NCBI GenBank assembly: GCA_964557575.1 | Contig: CAZLBC010000013.1 | Span: 1 to 64,000, forward strand | Source of the DNA: CAZLBC01 sp964557575 | GTDB lineage: Bacteria; Planctomycetota; Phycisphaerae; SM23-33 | DNA: 64,000 bases | Direction of reading: 5' to 3' | Shown here: positions 55,923 through 64,000 of the stretch, piece after piece | Layout of the letters: each line of letters begins with the position of its first letter | How positions within the stretch are numbered: position 1 is the stretch's first letter | Notes under the pieces: generated by a model | Databases searched by the model: none | Told to the model about the DNA's origin: nothing | The model's input: only the letters and a program-made list of their open reading frames with translations | Made by a program: the position numbers and the translations under genes

Positions 55923-58694
55923 TCAGGTTGCAATAACCACCGAACCCGCCAGATCGGCGACGGAAACGCCGGCGACCCGAATGGCCTCGCCCGTTCCCAT
56001 CAGGATCATCGCATCCTCGCCGACGGCCAGCAGTTCGATCTCGTCTTCGTCGTAGCCGTCGATCAGCACGCTGTCGATCCCGGCCTCGAAGTCCCGTATC
56101 AGGTCGACGCCCTCGCCGGCGTGGAACGAGAAAATGTCCTGTCCCGCGCCGCCCACGAGAATGTCGCCGGGCTGAAAACCGTTGAAAAACACGTTGAGGT
56201 TGACGGCAATTTTCGCATCGTTGAAATCGTTGTCACCGCCGCCGAGGAGATCCTCGAACCCGATGCTGCCCGACATGAGGCTGCCGTCACCGTCCAGGTC
56301 CGCGGTGTGTTCCCGGCTGTCGGAATTACGCCACGCGGCGCCCGAGAAGAAGACCGGGGCGCCCCTGCCGCTCAGGTCCGTAACCCCCACGTTCGTCTCG
56401 ATCGCGGGAACAAAATTGCCGCTGCCGTCCTCGATGAAACTGACATCCTGGCCGTCGGCGAGGGTGTTGAGACCGGCGCCGTCGGGTACGAGGAAAAATC
56501 CCACGTTGTTCGCGACACCGTCCAGAACGATTTCCGCCGTCGCGTCTACGGCCGTGTCGTGGAGGCTGGCCCAGAGGATTTCCCCGGTCTGCGGCGCGCC
56601 GCTGTCGTCGGCCAGGAAAAAGCCGAGGGAATTATCGTACCCGGCATCCGAACCGAGAAAGGTCACATCGATCTTCTCGCCGAATGAGGCGAAACCCGTG
56701 TCCACGCCGCCCTCGATCTTGTCGGTGCCGCCGCCGCCGTCGATGGTATCGAGACCGGCCGCCCCGTATATACGGTCATTGCCGGGTTCGGAAACCCTGC
56801 CGGTTGTCGTTTCGATTTCAGCCGTCACCGACCGCAGGAGGAAGTCCGAATTCGCGCCGGTGTTGCCGGCGCCGTTGTCGACCGCCCGGAGTTCCATTTG
56901 GCTGATCGCAAAACCCGCGTCGATATCAAAGGTGGCCAGCCCGTTGACCGTGCCCTCCACCAGGCCGGTGAGCTGTTCTCCGTTCGCGCCGTACGCCGTC
57001 CACTGTGCCAGTTCCATGTAGCCGCGGTCGTAGGGGCCGGCGTCGGCTGAAATCTCGGTCTCGCCGTCGAACAGGGCCGACAGCTCGATCGTCACGCGAT
57101 TCGCCGGCTCGACGAAATCAATCAGGAGGATCTCGTGGGCACCGAGGTCGTTTCCGTTCATCGTGTCGATTTCACCGTCGTCGATATTGCCGGGACTGTG
57201 GACCCCGAATCCGGAATAGGCGTATTCGCCGTGCAGCGACGTATCGGCGGTGTTGGCCCCGTCGATCGTGAAACCGACGTTCTTGTAACTGAACGCGGTG
57301 GGATTGTGCGTCGCGTCGCTGGGATCGCGTTCCGCCGTCAGAACCACACCCGCCGCGACCCAGTCGGCGAGGACCTGGTCGATATCCATGTCCCGGTCGG
57401 GGGTCGTGACGGCGATCGTTCGGACCGTCGTGATCTCCCGCCCGTCCCCGAACAGGGCGTCGTCGCCCGCGCCGCCGTACAGCACGTCGTCGCCCGCGCC
57501 GCCGACGATGATATCGTCGCCGCCGCTGGTCCAGAGAATATCGTTCCCGTCGCCGCCGCGGACCTCCACGTCGCCGTACCCCCAGCGGTCGCTCGTCAGG
57601 TCGACCACGTCGTCACCCGCGCCGGCGTCGATCAGTTCGATGTTGGCAAAGACGGGCACGCCTGCGTGCGAGGGCGTCACGCGGTCGTCGAGGGCAATGG
57701 CCTGGTCTCCGTCACCGAGGCTGAGGATATCGTACCCGTCGCCGCCGTCGAAGATATCCATGTTCTGTTCCTTGCCGACGATGTAGGCGATTTCGTTCGA
57801 GCCCGCGTTGTCCGGATCGCCCATGTTGATGGCGTATGCGCCCTCCCAGATGCCATCCGCCGCACCCAACTCGAGCAGGTCGTCGCCGGCGCCCGCCAGC
57901 AGCCGGTCCGCGCCCGGGCCGCCGCACAGCACATCGTTGCCGGCACCGCCGACCAGCAGGTCGTCGCCGGCCCCGCCGTGAAGATCCTCGGGCCCCTCAC
58001 CGCCGAATATCAGGTCGTTGCCGGCCCCGCCGACCAGGTGAAGCATGCCGGCGCCGTCCACGTAACTGTTGCCGGCGCCTTCGTACACCAGGGAGACGTT
58101 GTCGATAAGGGCGCCGTACGTGTCGTCCATGCCGTCGCCCTGGAAGGTGACGGTGTGAACGTCGTCTGAGAGGATCAGCCTGATCTCGGCCCGCCGGTAG
58201 CCGCTGGAAACGGCGGCAAAGCTCCTGACCTCGACGCCGTCGACCAGGACGTTGAAATCACTGGTGTCTTCGGCCGCAATATCGCCGCGCGCCCGCCCGG
58301 AGTAATCAAACGAAAGCACGTGCACGCCGAACTCGGGAATCAGCACGTCCTGTGACACGGTGCTGTTGGTGTCCGCCTCGATCTTGTCGAGCGTGCTGCC
58401 GGCGTCGGTGTGCGAATCGAGCTCGAGGACATTGCCGTCCACGTTGGCAGGCGCGCCGCCGACGGTGCCCTTCTGAATCTCCATGATCCCGGCGTCCGCG
58501 CGCCAGGCGCCGAGAGTATGGCAGGTCAGCCAGCCCCCGCGGTCCACGACGCCGGTCGCGCCGCTCAGGTCCGAGAAACCCCCGTCGGCAATCAGGTTTT
58601 CCTGCCCCGCCCCGATATCCCCGGAAAGCAGCAGTCTCGGTTCGAGTCCTTCGAAATGGGGAAGTCCGTTTGCACTGCAACCGTCGGTATTCAT
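55923..58694 (-). CDS. Exported RTX-repeat protein with LEPRxLLS motif and DUF4114-like domain
   Basis: A 923-residue surface or secreted protein. LEPRLLLSG at residues 17-25 is the N-terminal motif that marks exported proteins in planctomycetes and some proteobacteria. A beta-sandwich carbohydrate-binding-like domain follows, then glycine/aspartate nonapeptide repeats of the calcium-binding RTX type (GGAGNDLIFGG, GGAGDDLLVGG), a second beta domain, a DUF4114-like region (GFEDLLGGGDNDFNDAKIAV) and a last RTX-like C-terminus. The ATG at 58694 has GGGAG nine bases upstream. No type I secretion genes are nearby. Its leader has a T9G9 tract. Confidence 0.88.
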   Translation of the reverse strand: MNTDGCSANGLPHFEGLEPRLLLSGDIGAGQENLIADGGFSDLSGATGVVDRGGWLTCHTLGAWRADAGIMEIQKGTVGGAPANVDGNVLELDSHTDAGSTLDKIEADTNSTVSQDVLIPEFGVHVLSFDYSGRARGDIAAEDTSDFNVLVDGVEVRSFAAVSSGYRRAEIRLILSDDVHTVTFQGDGMDDTYGALIDNVSLVYEGAGNSYVDGAGMLHLVGGAGNDLIFGGEGPEDLHGGAGDDLLVGGAGNDVLCGGPGADRLLAGAGDDLLELGAADGIWEGAYAINMGDPDNAGSNEIAYIVGKEQNMDIFDGGDGYDILSLGDGDQAIALDDRVTPSHAGVPVFANIELIDAGAGDDVVDLTSDRWGYGDVEVRGGDGNDILWTSGGDDIIVGGAGDDVLYGGAGDDALFGDGREITTVRTIAVTTPDRDMDIDQVLADWVAAGVVLTAERDPSDATHNPTAFSYKNVGFTIDGANTADTSLHGEYAYSGFGVHSPGNIDDGEIDTMNGNDLGAHEILLIDFVEPANRVTIELSALFDGETEISADAGPYDRGYMELAQWTAYGANGEQLTGLVEGTVNGLATFDIDAGFAISQMELRAVDNGAGNTGANSDFLLRSVTAEIETTTGRVSEPGNDRIYGAAGLDTIDGGGGTDKIEGGVDTGFASFGEKIDVTFLGSDAGYDNSLGFFLADDSGAPQTGEILWASLHDTAVDATAEIVLDGVANNVGFFLVPDGAGLNTLADGQDVSFIEDGSGNFVPAIETNVGVTDLSGRGAPVFFSGAAWRNSDSREHTADLDGDGSLMSGSIGFEDLLGGGDNDFNDAKIAVNLNVFFNGFQPGDILVGGAGQDIFSFHAGEGVDLIRDFEAGIDSVLIDGYDEDEIELLAVGEDAMILMGTGEAIRVAGVSVADLAGSVVIAT

Positions 58695-58771
58695 CTGATA
58701 CGCTCCCGTTTCGCTTTCAAAATAGCGAATTAATAAATATATCAGGTCGTTAAACTGCACTACGGCCGTCT

Positions 58772-58789
58772 CCCCCCCCCAAAAAAAAA
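58772..58789. repeat. T9G9 homopolymer tract in the RTX gene leader
   Basis: On the minus strand nine T are followed directly by nine G, about 80 bases before the start codon and downstream of the predicted transcription start. Such tracts are prone to slippage and can vary expression. Position and composition are seen. A switching role is inferred. Confidence 0.85.
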
Positions 58790-58814
58790 GACGGATATGT
58801 ACAACGTTTGCTTT

Positions 58815-58845
58815 ATTATATAATCACGGATTCGATAGATGTCAA
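58815..58845 (-). promoter_or_regulatory. Promoter of the RTX/LEPR gene
   Basis: A perfect TTGACA (58840-58845) is followed by TATATA at 17 bases (58817-58822) or TATAAT at 19 bases (58815-58820). The start would be near 58808, giving a leader of about 115 bases that includes the T9G9 tract. Confidence 0.75.
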
Positions 58846-58940
58846 CCTGCTTAAACTTTTTCCGACGAATATAGACGTTGTTTTTAACCAGTTTGCCTGG
58901 TTTTCCCTTTTTGCCAGTTCGCATATCGCCCCGAAACAGG

Positions 58941-58978
58941 AAAGCGACGGGCCGGCGACATCGCCGGCCCGTCGCTTT
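58941..58978 (-). terminator. Perfect 18-bp inverted repeat, probable terminator of the malectin gene
   Basis: Arms 58941-58958 and 58961-58978 are perfectly complementary with a two-base centre, start AAAGCGACGG and are GC-rich. It lies 33 bases after the malectin-domain gene, and the minus strand continues with CCTGTTTC, a weak T tract. Confidence 0.6.
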
Positions 58979-59010
58979 CGAGTGATTCGATAACCGTGGA
59001 GAGCGGGGTC

Positions 59011-59541
59011 TTATTCGGGGATGATCTCGATGCCGTTGATCTCCGGGTTCTGTATATTCGTGGTGAAACCGATGGTGAGGACACCGTCCTTCGGCTCGAG
59101 TCCCTTCAATTCCTTGATCGCCGGCTTGAATGCGCCGCCCGCCTCTTTAAACGGATCGAAATCCTTCAACACGACCTTTCCGTCGACACTGACGTCGAAG
59201 ACCCGCTCGCCCGCGGCGGCGACACCGCTGAATGTCTCGGCGAAGTGCAGGCGGGCCGTGTATGTTCCGGGGGGCAGTTTGAACTTGTAAGCATCCATGC
59301 CGTAGCACTCGTTGAGGTAGACATCGGGCGCATCGGTGCCGGGAATCTCCTCGGGGCTCCTGGCGACCGTCATACCGCCGACGCATCCCCACGCGGCGTC
59401 TTTCGTCACCTCCCGGTCGGCAAGCCACGTGTTGCCGGCCTTGTCCACGTAGTCCTCCGACGCACCGCAGTTGATCCGGTAGATCGGTTCCGATGCGCAT
59501 CCAACCACGCACAGGCACAAAACAGCGAGTATCTTTTTCAT
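59011..59541 (-). CDS. Malectin-domain lipoprotein
   Basis: A 176-residue protein with a lipoprotein signal (MKKILAVLCLCVVGC, lipid-attached Cys15) and one malectin-like carbohydrate-binding domain: YRINCGASEDYVDKAGNTW, DVYLNECYG, YTARLHFAETF, FDVSVDGKVVL and EINGIEIIPE. Malectin domains bind glucosyl-type glycans. It may hold polysaccharide at the cell surface. A good ribosome-binding site and its own promoter suggest a single-gene unit. Confidence 0.88.
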   Translation of the reverse strand: MKKILAVLCLCVVGCASEPIYRINCGASEDYVDKAGNTWLADREVTKDAAWGCVGGMTVARSPEEIPGTDAPDVYLNECYGMDAYKFKLPPGTYTARLHFAETFSGVAAAGERVFDVSVDGKVVLKDFDPFKEAGGAFKPAIKELKGLEPKDGVLTIGFTTNIQNPEINGIEIIPE

Positions 59542-59609
59542 CGTTCCGGCTCCTTTCCTTTTTCGTTTCCGACGGGATCCGTTTCTCCCAGCATCGACCC
59601 GGTTCGCAC

Positions 59610-59638
59610 ATTATCCGTTTCTGAAATACGCGAGTCAA
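59610..59638 (-). promoter_or_regulatory. Promoter of the malectin lipoprotein gene
   Basis: TTGACT (59633-59638) and GATAAT (59610-59615) are separated by 17 bases on the minus strand, about 65 bases before the ATG. Confidence 0.7.
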
Positions 59639-59893
59639 CCACGCGGCGAAAAATTATTAAAAGAGCATTAAGGTGGTTGCCCTATGCACATTTGCCTCGA
59701 ATCACGGTTCGCGCCTCGTTTACAGTTATCCTGTTCGCTTGGTCCCCCCCTATCCGGCGAACGCACAAAGACCCGGCTCCCCATCCGGGTCACGGCCGCC
59801 CGGTTCTCCCCAAAGCCGGGTGGCCGCATTTATCTGTTGCACCGGCCAATCCCGCCGTACAATACACCGTGGTTTCCCCGTAATCAGGAACGG

Positions 59894-59947
59894 GTACATA
59901 GGGCCTGCTGAACATGTCCCTGAATTGTTCAGCAGCCCGTACATAGG
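59894..59947. mobile_element. Short palindromic insertion with 9-bp target duplication
   Basis: The direct repeat GTACATAGG stands at 59894-59902 and 59939-59947 and flanks a 36-base near-perfect palindrome (59903-59938) whose arms carry TGCTGAACA. This is the pattern of a transposed miniature element. Its minus strand shares 18 identical bases with 7798-7815. No transposase is in the window. Confidence 0.55.
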
Positions 59948-60060
59948 CTCGATTCTACAGGCGATCGCCGTGCTTTGGACTTTACTGCTCAGCATGACCG
60001 CAATCAGACCGCACCTGCCTGCCGTGGAGGAAACGGTCATCATCGCAGAGGGAGCGCGGC

Positions 60061-60285
60061 GCACAGACGTGGGAACTGTCCCTGCACACGCCGGACATCC
60101 TCGCCGCGGCATCGCTCGTCCAGGCCTGCGTCCATGGTTGGGGAACTGCCTTTCCGGTGACCATCGACGAAAACCGGGCCCGGATCGCGGCCCGCAAGGG
60201 CGTCACCTACCAGATCCTCGTGGACGGAACGCGCATTGAAACAATCGCCTCCGGCGGCGCGGACGAGGTTGCACTCGGCGGGTAG
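60061..60285 (+). pseudogene. Remnant of a coding sequence (C-terminal fragment)
   Basis: An open frame of 74 codons ends at TAG 60285 and has no start codon. It reads AQTWELSLHTPDILAAASLV, then ends with ILVDGTRIETIASGGADEV. Its codon use looks coding, while the upstream frame is broken by TGA at 59995-59997 and may continue in a shifted frame (ETVIIAEGAR). I take it as the tail of a decayed gene. The family is not recognised. Confidence 0.35.
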
Positions 60286-60321
60286 GCCCCGCGACGGTTA
60301 CCTCCCGCGCCGTCCGAACGG

Positions 60322-63300
60322 CTACGTCCCCCCGAAGCAGACGACGGAGCCGCCGGCGGTAACCATGTAGAGCTTTCCGTCCGCGGCGATCATGCCGTCA
60401 AAGGCGGGGAGACCGTCCAGTTTCAGCTCGGCGAGCTTTTTTCCGTCCTGTTTCGAGAAGACCTGCATGACGCCGCCGCGGGTGCCCTTCAGCCATTCCG
60501 CCTGCAACTGCATCTTCTTTCGGAACTCGTCCTCGTTGGAGCGCCCCCACATCTCGCGCTCGTCGACCACGTCGCGGGGGCCGGCGACGAAAAGCCGGTC
60601 GCCGGCCAGGACCATGGCCTTGGCCATGACCGCCGGCTCCTCGTTGACCCAGTTGAAATCCAGCGCGGTCAGTTTCTTCATCGGCTGCTTGGACAGGTTT
60701 TTCCAGTCGACCGTGTGATTCGCCAGCGCATTCTTTTTGTCCACCGGGTATTTTGCCTTCGGCCACCGCTTCCCCTCGATGCGGGGTATGCCCACCTTGC
60801 GGGAAGGGGTCTTCTTGGCACTGAAGAGCCGGTACTCATTGACGGAGCTGTTGCACATGATCCCGGGGTCCCGGCCGTAGGAGTAGGCGTTCGTGTCGTC
60901 GATGCACATGATGCGGCCGCAGGGCACCCGCTTGGGCGGAAGCTGGAACTCGGCCCAGCCCTCGCCGGCCGCCCGGCCGTAGATCCAGTAGGTCCGGTGA
61001 TGCCAGGAATCGTCCAGGAACGAAATGGGCGAAAACAGGTGCACCTCCTCGTCGTACTGGGTGTCGGGCCGCTGGGGATTGACGCGGACCCGCTTGCCGT
61101 CCATGGTGAAGGTCTGCGATTTCATGTAGACGTGCTTCCCGTCGCTGGAGAGCACGTCGGGCAGGCCGACGGGCATGTGCTTGCCCGTGATCAGGTCGTC
61201 GAGCTGCTTGTCGGTCCCGGGGACCTTTCGGTCCATGACGTTCTCGGCGACCAGTTCCCCGGTTTCGGGATTGAGTATCACCATCCGCATACCGCCGTCG
61301 AGGAAGAGGCTCCGCCCGGCGGTGCAGTAGAGCTTGCCGTCCTGTACCAGGACGCTGCCGTGCACCGGCCAGGCCGATTCGACCCTGCCGTAGGAGACGA
61401 TTCTGCGATCGCCGGGCGCGGCCCGGAATTTCCAGGCCAGCGTGCCGCTGCCGGCATCGAGGGCGTAGACGCAGCCGTCGGCGCACCCGAAGAGGGCCAG
61501 GCCCTTGTAGAGCGTCGGCGGCGAATCGACCCGCGCGCCCGCCCGGTACGACCAGACCCCTTCGCCGGTAGCCGCGTCCAGGCAGAAGACCGTGTGCCGG
61601 TCGACCGCGCTGGCGCAGAGCTTGCCGCCGGCCACCACCGGCTGGCTGATCTTCGTGCCGAAATCCGCCTTCCAGGCCTGCCGCGGCTCGGCCGCGACCG
61701 CGGTTCCCGCGGTACCGGAGCGGGTATTGTCGTGGCGGAACACGGGCCAGTCGGATGCCGGGTATTCAACGGTCTTGTCATGCTTCCCGAAGGCCGGCCC
61801 TTTCACGAGCCGCTCGCCGCCGCGCGGCGCGGCGGTCGGCTGCGGGGCGAGGGCACAGAAGCCGTTGAGCTGGGTCTGGTAGTAACACGCGCAGGCATGG
61901 GGGGTCGCGTAGATCAGGCCGTTGGCGGGCGTAATGCCGTAGATGCAGCCGCCCCGGACCCAGTGGTTGTTCTCCCACGTGTCTTCCTTCATGTCGTAAA
62001 CCATGATCCCCATCATCGGCGGGTACTGGTATCTCCCGGTCGCGCGCCCGGGATAGCACCGCTGGTGGATATAAAACGAGTTGATCGGGTTGCTGAACTG
62101 GTCGAGCTGCGTGCCGTCCTGCAGCCCGTAGGTGGTGAAGACGCCCTTGTTCGGCCGCCCGAGCACCCACACCTTCTCGCCGATGACGTAGAAGTCCTCG
62201 AGGCTGAAGTGCCCGGAGCGGGGTTTTTTCTTAACCGTCCAGAGGATCTCCCCGTCCTTCGCGGCAATCGTGAAAATTCGTCCCATCGGCGAAAACACCA
62301 CCCGGTCTTCGCAGATGATCAGCCGCGGCCCGGCATACCCGGTCCGGATCTGCTTCATCGCAGAAACCTCCGCCTTCCAGAGTTCGTCGCCGCTGCTGCG
62401 GTTGAGGGCCACGACGTGGTCGCCGTCGTAAAAACAGACCATCCGGTCGTCCGCGGCGAGTGTCATCGGGGCGACGGGCACCCTCTTCTCCCAGCGGACC
62501 GTGTCGCTATCGGCCGCCAATGCCTTGAGGACGCGGACGCCCGTCTCGGGCTGCCACTGCCACTTCTTGCTCGCCCGGTCCCGCTCCCGCCAGCAGTTGG
62601 GGTGCTGCTGGCGGTAGTCGACCGGCTTCCGGTCCGGGTCCACCGCGGCAAAAACGACGCCGCCGGAGACGATAAGCTCGAAGGTCGTCGCCGTTTCGTC
62701 GTAGGTCCGCATTTCTTTCCCCGTCGCGGCGTCCAGGCACACCAGGTCGTGACCGACACCGGGGGAGATGTACACCCGGTCGCCGACCGCCACGAGCCGC
62801 CGGGGAAGCCAGCCGGGGCCGCTCTTGAGAGGGTAGAGGTGATTGAACCAGTCCGGCAGCGGCTTTTTCCAGAGGACGGTGCCGTTGAACGCATCGCGGG
62901 CCGTAAGATAATTTTCGGCCGGGAGCTGGATGGACTCGGTCAATCCTTCGTCCATGACGTAGAAGACCCTCCCGCCCGCGGAGACCATGGCGTTCATGCC
63001 GGCCGTGTGCTCGTGGCTCCGCGCCCAGAACGGGCCGCCGGTCCACCGCAGGCCCCGGGGATGCGCGGCGACCTCGTCGTCGGAGACCGAGGTCCCCCGC
63101 GGGTCGTGGAGGAAGTGCGTCCACTCGTCGATTGCCTGCGGCCACGGTTTCCGGTAGACCGTCCACCCCGCACATCCCGCGGCCGCCGCGGTCTTTAACC
63201 CGGCGATCTTCCGCCCGTCGGCGATGAGGGCGGCGCCTTTCGGCGCCAGGACCCGCTCGACTTCCGCGGCCGTGATATCCCCGGTCTTAGACACCACCAG

Positions 63301-63615
63301 GAGGTTGACCATGTTGTCCACGTAGGGCAGGTGTTTCCCGTCCCAGGCCGTAATGGAAACGGCGCCGTACGCGCCGCCGGCCGCCGCCTTTTCCCCGGCG
63401 GCGGCCACATCCGCCTCGGCGGCGAGCCCCTGGACCAGGAAGCGGTCGTGTATCCGCAGGCCGGCGGTCAGCGCGCCGTCCGTGCAGCCGACATGGACGA
63501 CCAGGCCGCCCTTCACGCCGGCGGCGTCGATCAGCTTCGACGGCTGTTCCGCGGACAGTGCGGCGGGAGCGAATAACAACAGCGTTGCGAGGGCGAGGGG
63601 TGCGTATCTGTGCAT
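60322..63615 (-). CDS. Secreted PQQ-type beta-propeller protein with methyltransferase-like N-terminus
   Basis: A 1097-residue exported protein with signal peptide MHRYAPLALATLLLFAPAAL and a cleavage site near LSA-EQ. Residues about 25-160 resemble a Rossmann methyltransferase with a changed SAM loop (VVHVGCTDGALT), and are probably not catalytic. Then follow many PQQ/beta-propeller blades, such as VCLDAATGKEMR, VVALNRSSGDELW, FCLDAATGEGVW and VYALDAGSGTLAW. This pairing is common in planctomycetes. Role unknown; perhaps a periplasmic oxidoreductase or binding scaffold. AGGAGAA precedes the ATG. Confidence 0.9.
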   Translation of the reverse strand: MHRYAPLALATLLLFAPAALSAEQPSKLIDAAGVKGGLVVHVGCTDGALTAGLRIHDRFLVQGLAAEADVAAAGEKAAAGGAYGAVSITAWDGKHLPYVDNMVNLLVVSKTGDITAAEVERVLAPKGAALIADGRKIAGLKTAAAAGCAGWTVYRKPWPQAIDEWTHFLHDPRGTSVSDDEVAAHPRGLRWTGGPFWARSHEHTAGMNAMVSAGGRVFYVMDEGLTESIQLPAENYLTARDAFNGTVLWKKPLPDWFNHLYPLKSGPGWLPRRLVAVGDRVYISPGVGHDLVCLDAATGKEMRTYDETATTFELIVSGGVVFAAVDPDRKPVDYRQQHPNCWRERDRASKKWQWQPETGVRVLKALAADSDTVRWEKRVPVAPMTLAADDRMVCFYDGDHVVALNRSSGDELWKAEVSAMKQIRTGYAGPRLIICEDRVVFSPMGRIFTIAAKDGEILWTVKKKPRSGHFSLEDFYVIGEKVWVLGRPNKGVFTTYGLQDGTQLDQFSNPINSFYIHQRCYPGRATGRYQYPPMMGIMVYDMKEDTWENNHWVRGGCIYGITPANGLIYATPHACACYYQTQLNGFCALAPQPTAAPRGGERLVKGPAFGKHDKTVEYPASDWPVFRHDNTRSGTAGTAVAAEPRQAWKADFGTKISQPVVAGGKLCASAVDRHTVFCLDAATGEGVWSYRAGARVDSPPTLYKGLALFGCADGCVYALDAGSGTLAWKFRAAPGDRRIVSYGRVESAWPVHGSVLVQDGKLYCTAGRSLFLDGGMRMVILNPETGELVAENVMDRKVPGTDKQLDDLITGKHMPVGLPDVLSSDGKHVYMKSQTFTMDGKRVRVNPQRPDTQYDEEVHLFSPISFLDDSWHHRTYWIYGRAAGEGWAEFQLPPKRVPCGRIMCIDDTNAYSYGRDPGIMCNSSVNEYRLFSAKKTPSRKVGIPRIEGKRWPKAKYPVDKKNALANHTVDWKNLSKQPMKKLTALDFNWVNEEPAVMAKAMVLAGDRLFVAGPRDVVDEREMWGRSNEDEFRKKMQLQAEWLKGTRGGVMQVFSKQDGKKLAELKLDGLPAFDGMIAADGKLYMVTAGGSVVCFGGT

Positions 63616-63693
63616 CGGCGTTCTCCTGGAAAAAGGGGTAACGGCAACTGAGCTGTTTCGGTAGTGATTGTCAGCAGGTGTCGCGAGCGGTAA

Positions 63694-63722
63694 ATTGTAG
63701 TGTACCTGGCGGAATGCGACAA
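63694..63722 (-). promoter_or_regulatory. Promoter of the PQQ-propeller gene
   Basis: TTGTCG (63717-63722) and TACAAT (63694-63699) on the minus strand are separated by 17 bases, about 80 bases before the ATG. Confidence 0.6.
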
Positions 63723-63784
63723 GCCGTTATACGATAACCGGCATACCGGTTTCATTTCGACGGCCGCGGAAGGGAGATACCCGC

Positions 63785-64000
63785 ATGCCCAATTTCAAGC
63801 TGACGATGAAGATCAACAAGCGGCTGACGGACGTGGTCCTGGTCGCCCGCGACATCGAGGACGCCCGGTCCCGGGCGCTGACCATGCACCCCACGGGCGA
63901 GATCGTCTCGATCGAGCAGAAGGGCGCCGGATGTGCAGGCTGTTCGCCGGTCCCGGCCTCATTGCTCATGACGAAGGGTTACGCAGTCGACGTCAACGTA
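63785..64000 (+). CDS. Small protein with CxxC motif, cut by the window end
   Basis: An open frame of at least 72 codons begins MPNFKLTMKINKRLTDVVLV after a strong GGAAGGGAGA ribosome-binding site and runs past the window end. It has a GCAGCSP pair of cysteines near residues 53-56, which could bind a metal. The family is not recognised. It points away from the PQQ-propeller gene. Confidence 0.55.
   Translation, partial: MPNFKLTMKINKRLTDVVLVARDIEDARSRALTMHPTGEIVSIEQKGAGCAGCSPVPASLLMTKGYAVDVNV

Larger units (their letters stand above)
59542..60321. other. Intergenic region between malectin and PQQ-propeller genes
   Basis: About 780 bases without an intact gene. It contains the malectin promoter (59610-59638), a 7-bp hairpin GACCCGG/CCGGGTC (59770-59791), a palindromic insertion flanked by 9-bp direct repeats (59894-59947) and a coding remnant (60061-60285). 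It looks like a site of past insertion and gene decay. Confidence 0.6.

Noticed and set aside
56000..58200. GGxGxDxLxG-coding repeats as a possible CRISPR or DNA repeat array
   Set aside because: The repeats are protein-level RTX repeats with varied DNA. There are no constant repeats and spacers.
60715..63198. Plus-strand open frame of 827 codons
   Set aside because: Antisense to the PQQ-propeller gene, which has a signal peptide, ribosome-binding site and repeat motifs. The antisense product is Arg/Pro/Val-rich without domains.

Overview
This 64 kb window is most likely a chromosomal segment of a planctomycete-type bacterium (Planctomycetota, possibly Phycisphaerae). The assignment is inferred from gene content, not from rRNA. 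Supporting features are an exported protein with the LEPRxLLS N-terminal motif joined to RTX-like repeats and a DUF4114-like region, a secreted PQQ-type beta-propeller protein with a degenerate methyltransferase-like N-terminus, a signal peptidase I with a zinc-ribbon insertion, an EF-Tu with a rewritten switch I loop, and a spc cluster without rpmD. The DNA is fairly GC-rich with good sigma70-type promoters. I see no rRNA genes, CRISPR array, complete insertion sequence or prophage.

Layout. (1) 77-7672, minus strand: a six-gene module of a VWA-domain membrane protein, an exported helical-repeat protein, one ExbB/TolQ-type channel subunit, two ExbD/TolR-type subunits and a large exported TPR protein. 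It looks like a proton-motive-force-driven envelope machine of unknown purpose. (2) 7673-8265: an intergenic inverted-repeat element and tRNA-Leu. (3) 8329-10459: a processive family 2 glycosyltransferase and a HIT protein. (4) 10483-43586, minus strand: a translation and transcription supercluster that runs, in direction of transcription, tRNA-Thr, tuf, rpmG, tRNA-Trp, secE, nusG, rplKAJL, rpoBC, rpsLG, fusA, the S10, spc and alpha ribosomal operons, secY, adk, map, rpmJ, rpsMKD, rpoA and rplQ. A strong promoter precedes tRNA-Thr, and a second promoter with a hairpin-rich leader precedes rpsJ. (5) 43787-46225: a transglutaminase-like protein facing pyrD and a membrane protein. (6) 46232-50053, minus strand: lepB, lptB, a DnaJ-like protein and a small membrane protein. 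(7) 50245-55814, plus strand: a metallophosphoesterase, an AraB-like FGGY protein that has lost its catalytic signatures, a sensor kinase, a sigma54-type response regulator and tRNA-Val. (8) 55923-64000: accessory surface genes (RTX/LEPR protein, malectin lipoprotein, PQQ-propeller protein), a gene remnant, a small palindromic insertion and a partial small gene.

Several core proteins carry lineage-type additions: an acidic tail on bL17, an acidic N-terminus on NusG, extra N-terminal membrane segments on SecY, a charged N-terminus on bL12 and a large insertion in LepB. The strongest candidates for new biology are the VWA/ExbB/ExbD/TPR module, the pseudokinase-phosphatase-two-component operon, the T9G9 tract in the leader of the RTX surface gene, and a palindromic element flanked by a 9-bp direct repeat that shares an 18-base sequence with a second intergenic element.
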